A DNA stretch of 64,000 nt, taken from assembly GCA_022984795.1 (NCBI GenBank), contig JALIHJ010000017.1, forward strand, positions 62,001-126,000, in the 5' to 3' direction. The notes beneath the pieces were generated by a model that searched no databases, was not told the origin of the DNA, and saw nothing but the letters and a program-made list of their open reading frames with translations. Shown piece after piece: positions 20,701-27,166 of the stretch. This DNA is from Fabrea salina. Its lineage: Eukaryota > Ciliophora > Heterotrichea > Heterotrichida > Fabreidae. The position numbers and the translations under genes were made by a program. Numbering within the stretch: the stretch's first letter is position 1; each line of letters opens with the position of its first letter.

Positions 20701-21431
20701 ACTCAGTTCGCGAAGCTGCAAGTCGCAACATTCAAGAGTTGCTTAAGATGAAGCCTAGAGTGGACTTGCTAGTTACTAAACTTGCTAGTTTGAAGGCAGA
20801 AGAGCCTGTAGTAGTTTCTTTCCTGAGCACTTTGTTAGCCATTCTTCCTCAAATCCAAGTTTCACAAGTTTCCAAAACTAACGCACTTAACTCCATCACA
20901 AAGGACCTGAATGAAGAACTTTCAGGAGACACTTTGAGACTTGCAGGAAAAGTCATCGGGCAACTCTCTGAAGACTTTTCAGAAACCATCCAAGAACTGC
21001 CTCCGATGGACCAGACTTACGAAATCATTGGGGGCTTGTTGTCTCAAGTAACTCAAGAAATCAACCCCATCTTAGAAAGCTTTTTGGCAACCGAAAGTGG
21101 AGTGCAGCTAATGCAGTCTTTGGCCAAAGCAGACCCCTACAAGTCCTTAGACCTAGCAATGCACTTTAAAGAAAGACTTCTAGAGTTACTGCCAACTTCC
21201 AAAGACTTCTTTATGGCAGTGCCTTCTTCAGAGTACAACAGACGCCTAGACGAAGTCCAGTCTTTGCTGTGCAGCTTAGCAACTTACTCCATAAACACAC
21301 CAGAAGACTCCCAGGAACTTGTTTCGCACTTGTTTGCAGAAAGTAAGTTCCAAGGCATAGAAAAAGTGTCCCAAAGTCTGGACCCTAGTCTGCAACAACC
21401 ATTTAGCCAATACGCTAAGAAGCTAATTTAA
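14766..21431 (+). CDS. GCN1: GCN1-like HEAT-repeat activator of eIF2-alpha kinase
   Basis: The protein has 2221 aa built of HEAT repeats throughout. The middle third matches GCN1 and the related EF3 region: [14 protein letters not shown] near residue 1065, then [47 protein letters not shown] and [14 protein letters not shown]. GCN1 sits on collided ribosomes and activates the kinase GCN2 during amino-acid shortage. It also recruits RWD-domain proteins. Yeast and human GCN1 are about 2670 aa, so this copy is shorter, mostly at the N-terminal side. The frame is uninterrupted for 6.6 kb, and no in-frame stop suggests an intron. An eIF2-alpha kinase lies 14 kb downstream. Confidence 0.9.
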   Translation: [2221 protein letters not shown]

Positions 21432-21468
21432 TAGTTATATTTACAAAACTTATAGCAACATTCTTACA

Positions 21469-22488
21469 TTAAAACCCAACGAATGGGTCTCTATCAGGAT
21501 CTATTAAAGGACTCGAAGGCGGCTCAGTCGAGTCGGGGTAAGAGTCGAAGTAACTAGTGTCGCTTTCAGAGTCTAGTTCAGGAACCCAAGGCGCAGCTAT
21601 TTCTTTCCTGTGCATGAGTTCGAAGTCAAAATCCCGGAACCAAGGGTGTCCCTTAATTGCGTTGCATCCGTCCTCTTTGCATCTCAGGCGCTTATTTACA
21701 TCTCCCTCTAAGAGTCCACTTACTAAGTTCTTGGCAGACTCCTCTAGTTCAGGGGGGAAGTTGAACCGGTTCAAAATGATCTTCTGGTACAAGTTAAAAG
21801 GGTTTTCGTCGTAGAACGGAGGTCGTCCTACCAGCATTTCGTAAATGAGTATTCCAAGTGCCCACCAGTCCGCGTTTTTCCCGTGGCCTTTGCCCAGGAT
21901 CACTTCGGGAGCCATGTACTCAGGAGTGCCGCACATAGTGTAAGTCTTGTCTTCCACAACCTTGGAAAATCCAAAGTCTACCAACTTTATGTGGCCCAAT
22001 CGGTCCAACAAGATGTTTTCGGGCTTGAGGTCCCGGAAAGCAATGCTTTTCTGACTTAAGTACTCAAGCACCAATACCAGTTCTGCTGCGTAGAACTGAG
22101 CTTCGAACTTTGGCAGGCAGCCTTGCTTTTTCATGCGCGTAAAGAGTTCCCCTCCATGGGCGAATTCCATCAGCATGAAGATGTACCTGGAGTCCTGGAA
22201 GGTTCCGATTAGTTTGGGAATGAAGGGGTGCTCTAGTTGCTCCATAATCAGCTTCTCGTTCCGCAGGTTGTCTAGCTGCTTCAGCTTCAACACCACAGAC
22301 TTTTTAAGCATTTTAAGAGCCATCGGACTCGAAGACGGATAGTCTTTTAACTTAACTAGCCGGACTCTGCTGAAGGTACCTGACCCAAGAGTACCTAACA
22401 CATCAAAGCATTCCAGCGAAAATTTCTTTTGATCGAGTCTAGCTTCATTTTGAGTCTTTTCAGTAGGCTCCAACTTTTCACGCTCCAT
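21469..22488 (-). CDS. cAMP-dependent protein kinase catalytic subunit (AGC kinase)
   Basis: The protein has 339 aa, the length of a PKA catalytic subunit. Visible motifs: glycine loop GSGTFSRV (35-42), lysine K59 (MALKM), catalytic loop FRDLKPEN (D153), DFG at 171-173, activation loop KTYTMCGTPEY with T184 in the place of the PKA activation-loop threonine, and MAPE. The loop FRDLKPEN differs from the usual YRDLKPEN by one residue. The C-terminal tail ends in DPFVGF, like the hydrophobic FxxF end of PKA. No cyclic-nucleotide-binding domain is present, which excludes a PKG. The 3' end faces GCN1 with 37 nt between the stops. Confidence 0.9.
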   Translation of the reverse strand: MEREKLEPTEKTQNEARLDQKKFSLECFDVLGTLGSGTFSRVRLVKLKDYPSSSPMALKMLKKSVVLKLKQLDNLRNEKLIMEQLEHPFIPKLIGTFQDSRYIFMLMEFAHGGELFTRMKKQGCLPKFEAQFYAAELVLVLEYLSQKSIAFRDLKPENILLDRLGHIKLVDFGFSKVVEDKTYTMCGTPEYMAPEVILGKGHGKNADWWALGILIYEMLVGRPPFYDENPFNLYQKIILNRFNFPPELEESAKNLVSGLLEGDVNKRLRCKEDGCNAIKGHPWFRDFDFELMHRKEIAAPWVPELDSESDTSYFDSYPDSTEPPSSPLIDPDRDPFVGF

Positions 22489-22754
22489 ATTATATTTGGT
22501 CAGTTTTGTTCACTACTTTTGGTTAACCTTCTCGATACCATGTGATAGTATTGTAGTTAACTTTAGAGTTAAACAAGATGCTAGTACTTCGGTAGTTAAT
22601 TTAAAACTTAAAAACAGATCAAGCAGTTTCATAGTCTTAAAAGGTTTGAATAGATAGTTCTTTAATAACTATTAGTTAACATCTAAAACCTTTCTTAAAT
22701 TAGCCCTAACTACTTTTTAAGGTGTTTCTCTTCAGAGCATTGTTGCACTAATAA
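22489..22754. promoter_or_regulatory. 266-nt AT-rich divergent intergenic region
   Basis: It lies between the start codons of the PKA gene (minus) and the F-box WD40 gene (plus), so it should hold both promoters. It is AT-rich with several short TTAA/GTTAA runs, and ends GCACTAATAA directly before the ATG. I see no tRNA, no long ORF and no repeat. The longest antisense frame is only 39 codons. Confidence 0.5.
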
Positions 22755-23780
22755 ATGGAGCCTGGCTTGATTGCAAGTGGAAGCTACGATAAGACTATCA
22801 GAATTTGGAAGAAGCCCAGAAAACTATTTAACTTTAGAGGACTGGGTAACCTAAGACCCTTTCTGGAGGTGCTCAAGTTTCTGGGTCCTGAAGAAGTGAT
22901 TGGAGTTGCAAGGGTCAACAAACAATTCTATGAAGCCTCTTTTCACTCAGAAATACCGAAACCTGGTTTCAGACAAACCAAAGTGCTTAAAGGCGATGCT
23001 GGCTGGGTTTACTCAATTGCTGTCTCTCTAAAGAAAGGAATATTAGTGTCTGGTGGTTCTGATTCCGCCATTCAAGTCTGGAGTCTAGCTACTGGGGAAA
23101 TAACTCAAGTACTCAGAGGTCATAGTAATTGGGTGTGGTCTGTGGCCACTTCTAGTGATGGCAAGTGGGTAGTATCGGGGAGTCTAGACAAAACACTTAG
23201 AGTGTGGAGTCTAGCTTCTGGAAAGACCACTCTAGTACTAAAAGGCCATAGTAATGGTGTTAGTTCAGTGGCCATTTCTAGCAATGACCAATACATTGTC
23301 TCTGGTAGTTTTGACAAAACACTCAGGGTGTGGAATCTAACTAGTGGAAAAAAGATTAGAGTCCTACTAGGCCACAGTGATTTAGTCAGATCAGTGGCCA
23401 TTTCCAAGAGCGACCAATACATTGCCTCTGGAAGTGATGACTCCACTGTTAGGGTGTGGAGTTTTAAAGACCTGATCAGAGTATTGAAAGGACACGGCGG
23501 GATTATCTATTCAGTTGCTATTTCAAGCAACGAGCAGTTTGTAGTCTCAGGAAGTGCAGACAGAACCATTAGAGTATGGAGTCTGACTTCTGGAGAAACT
23601 ACTCAAGTACTCAGAGGACACACTGGAAGGGTACTTTCAGTAAACCTATCAAGCAAAGATAAGTACTTGGTCTCTGGAAGTAACTATAGGTCAGTGAGAG
23701 TTTGGGACCTCTCTACAGGTCTACAGACCCAAGAACTAAAAGGTCACGCTGGCGAAGTGTGGTCAGTTAGAATAATTTAA
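22755..23780 (+). CDS. WD40 propeller with an F-box-like segment after the first strand
   Basis: The protein has 341 aa. Six complete WD40 blades start near residue 78 (LKGDAGWVYS, LRGHSNWVWS, LKGHSNGVSS, LLGHSDLVRS, LKGHGGIIYS, LRGHTGRVLS). A seventh begins with LKGHAGEVWSVRII, where the protein stops. Its missing strands are supplied by the N-terminus, LIASGSYDKTIRIW (5-18). Between that strand and blade 1 lies an F-box-like stretch (34-62: LRPFLEVLKFLGPEEVIGVA). F-box/WD40 proteins are SCF substrate receptors, with the propeller holding the substrate. The blades are unusually alike, suggesting recent internal duplication. No specific ortholog is recognised. Confidence 0.8.
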   Translation: MEPGLIASGSYDKTIRIWKKPRKLFNFRGLGNLRPFLEVLKFLGPEEVIGVARVNKQFYEASFHSEIPKPGFRQTKVLKGDAGWVYSIAVSLKKGILVSGGSDSAIQVWSLATGEITQVLRGHSNWVWSVATSSDGKWVVSGSLDKTLRVWSLASGKTTLVLKGHSNGVSSVAISSNDQYIVSGSFDKTLRVWNLTSGKKIRVLLGHSDLVRSVAISKSDQYIASGSDDSTVRVWSFKDLIRVLKGHGGIIYSVAISSNEQFVVSGSADRTIRVWSLTSGETTQVLRGHTGRVLSVNLSSKDKYLVSGSNYRSVRVWDLSTGLQTQELKGHAGEVWSVRII

Positions 23781-23952
23781 TTAATTAATTATATATTACT
23801 GGAACTAACTCTAACTTTAGAGTTTAAATCCAGTAGAAGTAACAAAAAACCTTTTTGATTGCTAACAACTTAGATTTCACTCAGAAGCATGCAGCCCCAA
23901 AACCCTTAGTTCGGCAAACCATCTTCTTAATGGAGAACTCAAAACTTTATAA

Positions 23953-24702
23953 ATGGAAAAAAGCTTAAAAGAACTAGTAGAAGACGTCAACTTTGTTGAC
24001 ATAGACGTAATATCAAAGTAGGCAATATTTGCAGGCGACAACAAGAACGACTACGGATTAGATCCTATGGATCTAAGTGAGTCTGTGACAAGCAGCATAA
24101 CAGACTCGACTGAGTTTTTTTCAATGAGTTCCAATTGGGATAGTGAAGAGCCGAACCAAATGCTTGAAGACATTTTCCAACCTCTAAACAAAGAAAAACG
24201 CAAAAGAGGCAGACGCCCACTGAGGCCCCAAGACCCCATTCGCAAAAAGACCGAAGAAAAAGACAAGTATTGGCTCAGAGCTTTTCGCTCACACATGAGT
24301 GGGAATTTCGAAAAACTCAAGCCACAAATGAGTCCCGATGAAATTGAGTTTTGGGACTTCTACTTAAGTCACTCAGGCAAACCAGGCAAAGGACACAAGT
24401 TCTTGTCTTACGGAAAGCAATACAAAAAGTTTTTGTTCACTACTGATACTTTCATGAAGTACTTCAGGGAGTGGTTTGACCAGCACGGGGAAGAGTTGTT
24501 GGCTAAAAAGTACGAGCCAGGTTCTGACAAGTGGTTTGTGTTTTTCGATTACGCAGCGCGCGACCTTTACTATTTCAATGGACAAAAAGTAGAGAGCAAT
24601 AGACCAAGTTCTCCTTTGATCTGTGTAAACCAGGAAGCAATGCCTGCGTGTGATGAGTTAATGCTGGATGGATCTAGTGACTTCATTAATCCGGTTCTTT
24701 AA
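23953..24702 (+). CDS. Unrecognised protein, two exons
   Basis: Exons 23953-24006 and 24022-24702 give 244 aa. The N-terminus (MEKSLKELVEDVNFVDID) is in exon 1. Exon 2 has an acidic, Ser-rich stretch, then a basic patch (KEKRKRGRRPLRP) that could be a nuclear signal or an AT-hook-like segment. An aromatic-rich region follows (DKYWLRAFRSHM, MKYFREWFDQHG, KWFVFFDYAARDLYYF). I recognise no family. The basic patch followed by a compact aromatic domain would suit a DNA- or RNA-associated protein, but that is inference. Without the intron the ORF would stop after 22 codons. The ATG has the common local context ATAAATGG. Confidence 0.72.
24007..24021 (+). other. 15-nt intron
   Basis: The sequence is GTAATATCAAAGTAG, phase 0, after the codon for residue 18. 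It ends in an in-frame TAG. Position 10 is A, but position 9 is A rather than the T seen in the other introns. Confidence 0.75.
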
Positions 24703-24723
24703 TTAACCTAATTCTATTTAATC

Positions 24724-25410
24724 TTAAAGAACCCTTCTGTTGTCTAGGAGTTTTTTCACATAGTAAAGCTGCCAAGCAGTGACTCCAACTACTCCAAAAC
24801 ACTCAACTAAACTCATCCACAGGACGTTGCTGTTAGCTCCTGACAAGGTTTTGTAGTGGGACTCTTGTCTGAGTGCTGCAAACTGCTGGTCTACTTGGAA
24901 GTCTTTGACGGACTTCTGCACACCCATGATTTCTTCTTCTAAAGGACTTAAGTGCTCACTTAGCAAAAGTTCTTCAGTGGAGTTTCCGCAGTGCAGTGCA
25001 AAAGTGATTATATGGTTCCTCAGCATTTTGTTGTTTTTGAATTTGAAGCTGAAAGTTCCTTTGCTTTTAGCGTCGAAGTAAAAGATGTCTTCTTTCTTGT
25101 TCTTTTGGTGAATAAGGCTTTCCCCGAAGGGGTCTTTTACAGTGAGTTCCACGTCAGGTTTTTCTCCAGAGGCAATGAACCAAGCTCCTCTTACTTTAGA
25201 AGGAATCACATCAATGGTTTCAAAGAACTCTTCTTCTGAACGAGCAGGCAAGTCAAAGGTCATCATGTCTGCAGGTACGAAGTCTTTCATGTGTGTTTCC
25301 CACTCCTTCATGAGTCTGCTTTCTTCGTCTTCTGCTTTGTCGTCTGGCATGGCTTCGAAGTCCTTAAGCTTCATACCAGTCACAGCAAGAATGCCTAAAA
25401 GAAACAGCAT
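24724..25410 (-). CDS. p24/TMED family cargo receptor
   Basis: This 228-aa type I membrane protein has a short N-terminal signal (MLFLLGILAVTG), a GOLD-like luminal beta domain (about 50-145: VELTVKDPFGESL, FYFDAKSKGTFSFKF), a coiled-coil region, one transmembrane helix near 190-212 and a short cytosolic tail ending LDNRRVL. p24 proteins cycle between ER and Golgi in COPI/COPII vesicles and help load cargo. The tail lacks an obvious KKxx end. It is convergent with the preceding gene (21 nt between stops) and only 2 nt downstream of the PUB-domain gene's stop on the same strand. Confidence 0.87.
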   Translation of the reverse strand: MLFLLGILAVTGMKLKDFEAMPDDKAEDEESRLMKEWETHMKDFVPADMMTFDLPARSEEEFFETIDVIPSKVRGAWFIASGEKPDVELTVKDPFGESLIHQKNKKEDIFYFDAKSKGTFSFKFKNNKMLRNHIITFALHCGNSTEELLLSEHLSPLEEEIMGVQKSVKDFQVDQQFAALRQESHYKTLSGANSNVLWMSLVECFGVVGVTAWQLYYVKKLLDNRRVL

Positions 25411-25412
25411 TT

Positions 25413-25946
25413 TTAATTACACTTATCGAAAACTTGGTAAATTAGGTCATAGGCTGCTTGGAGGTGCTGGACTTTAGTTGAAGCGTGGGACTGATTGAGC
25501 ACTTCTGAGAAGGCAAAAGAAGACTTGGTTTCTTCGAAGCCCAACGCTTTCATTAGTTTGCAGCCTTCTTCAAACTGACCGATGTACCTGTAAAAGGTTG
25601 GGTTGCTTTTCTTGAGCACTCTGTACTTGGGGTTGTGGAAGTGGTTTGCAATGTTGGACATAATGGCTTTGACGATTTCAAAAGTCTCGTCAAAGTTAAA
25701 GTCTTTAGTGTGGGTTTCAACAGCCAAGAGACTTAGTTTTTCTCTAAGCATTGAAACGGGCAAGCAGTCTTCAGAGTAAACTGAAGAAGTTTGTTCTTCA
25801 CTGCACTCGGTATCTTTGCCACTTTCGTATACTGTTGCTAGTTTACACTGGAGTTGGGGTTTGTGTGGGCGGTGCTCTTTGTTTTCTAGTTTGGTGCACT
25901 TGGCTGATTTACTAGTAGAAACAGGTTTGGAGTCGCAGTGTCCCAT
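25413..25946 (-). CDS. PUB-domain protein with N-terminal acylation motif
   Basis: The protein has 177 aa. It starts MGHCDSK, a good N-myristoylation context (Gly2) with a neighbouring Cys4 for palmitoylation. A disordered region of about 60 residues follows. Residues about 85-150 resemble a PUB/PUG domain (FEIVKAIMSNIANHF, KYRVLKKSNPTFYRYIG, LMKALGFEE). PUB domains bind the C-terminal tail of the AAA ATPase p97/Cdc48, as in PNGase, UBXD1 and HOIP. No transglutaminase, UBX or UBA domain is present, so it may tether Cdc48 to a membrane (inference). Stop TAA. Confidence 0.7.
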   Translation of the reverse strand: MGHCDSKPVSTSKSAKCTKLENKEHRPHKPQLQCKLATVYESGKDTECSEEQTSSVYSEDCLPVSMLREKLSLLAVETHTKDFNFDETFEIVKAIMSNIANHFHNPKYRVLKKSNPTFYRYIGQFEEGCKLMKALGFEETKSSFAFSEVLNQSHASTKVQHLQAAYDLIYQVFDKCN

Positions 25947-25967
25947 AATAGATTTATTACAATTAAG

Positions 25968-27134
25968 TTAAGACAAAAGGTTCTGATTCTTGAGCTCTAA
26001 GACCATCAGTTTCCTTTGGTTAGGGATTTCGTCACTTTCGAACTCAGGGTACTTGTTTTCGAGCAGCAACTTGATTCCTTGGAGCATGAAGACTCCACAG
26101 TCGAACCCGTTGGTTTGTTTGGGGAACTGCTTAACGTTTAAGTAGTACTCCTGGCCAGTTTCTAGTTGTACCAGTCCGTTGAGGACAGTTCCTACATGCT
26201 TAGCTGAGGTGTCTCCTAAGCTGTCGTAGTACTCTATTTCTTTTGTTTTGTTGTTTATGACCACAAACAACCAGTGAATTCCTTTCATATTCACAGGAAT
26301 GTACAGGAAGTCCTTGTCTAGAATCCCGTTTAGTTTCTGTTTTCTAAGGATCCTTTTGAGTTTGTTGGTGTTTTCCCAACTGTTTCTGTGGAGGTCTTCC
26401 AGAATAGAAAAGAAAAAAGAGTTAAACACCAAGGAGTTTGCTGGCACGTTCCTCAGTTTCAAGTAGGCGTTCACTACTTCGTCGTTGACCCAAGAACCCA
26501 GTCTGAGTGTTTTGAGGTCTTTGAACTTCAAGAGAATGTCTTTTACTTGGCAACAAGTGGCTTCGTCGTCTTCGGCACTCCACACGTTTTCCACCTCAAC
26601 TATTTCTTCAAAGCTAAGGTACTTCTTCAGGTCTGCCATCACTTCGAAGTAAGTGTCTTCGAGGGCTTGGACTTCTTGTTCTTGCGAAGCTTCTTGGGCG
26701 TAACTAAGTGCCCCCTCGAGTAACTTCTTTTTGTGGCTAAGCGTAAAAGTGTCCCTTTCGTCTTCTGGGGAAACTAACAGTCTGTAAAGAGAGTAAGAGT
26801 CGTTTATCATTGGGTGACTCAAAGGGCGCGAACGGGGCATTGGAGTAAATGCTGCTTGAGAAGGCGTTTGGTAAGGCGAAGGTTGTGGATTGAGTTTCCT
26901 GCGTTTCAGTCTTATCAGGTCGTCTGATAAGTCAGGCTCCCGCCTGCGTTTTCGGTGAATTACTGAGTCTCGGACTGCTTGCAGGCCTTTTTTAAACAAA
27001 TTTGTGTATCCCCCCTCTATTGAAAAACTATCCTTTAGCCTAGCTAGTTTCTGCTTTAGGTAAGCTGAACTAGATGAGGCTACCTGTTTGAGTTTTTCTT
27101 TTATCAGGGTAGTATAATCTTTTATATTTGCCAT
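25968..27134 (-). CDS. ULP1/SENP-type SUMO protease
   Basis: The protein has 388 aa. The N-terminal 200 residues are basic and probably disordered, with RKRRRE- and RLKRRK-type clusters that could be nuclear signals. The C-terminal C48 domain carries H287 (KGIHWLFVV), D304 (YYDSL) and C346 (NGFDCGVF), with the conserved LGSWVNDEVVNAYLKL and NSFFFSIL segments. This is the second Ulp-like gene in the window. Its domain is closer to SENP1/2-Ulp1 (YIPVNMKGIHW), whereas the gene at 13981 looks closer to Ulp2. Ulp1 enzymes mature SUMO and deconjugate it, often at the nuclear pore. Confidence 0.88.
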   Translation of the reverse strand: MANIKDYTTLIKEKLKQVASSSSAYLKQKLARLKDSFSIEGGYTNLFKKGLQAVRDSVIHRKRRREPDLSDDLIRLKRRKLNPQPSPYQTPSQAAFTPMPRSRPLSHPMINDSYSLYRLLVSPEDERDTFTLSHKKKLLEGALSYAQEASQEQEVQALEDTYFEVMADLKKYLSFEEIVEVENVWSAEDDEATCCQVKDILLKFKDLKTLRLGSWVNDEVVNAYLKLRNVPANSLVFNSFFFSILEDLHRNSWENTNKLKRILRKQKLNGILDKDFLYIPVNMKGIHWLFVVINNKTKEIEYYDSLGDTSAKHVGTVLNGLVQLETGQEYYLNVKQFPKQTNGFDCGVFMLQGIKLLLENKYPEFESDEIPNQRKLMVLELKNQNLLS

Positions 27135-27166
27135 TAATAATTAGTAATTCATCTTAAACGTTAAAT

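Noticed and set aside
22513-22632. 39-codon minus-strand frame in the 266-nt gap
   Set aside because: It is in an AT-rich region where such frames occur by chance and has no recognisable feature.
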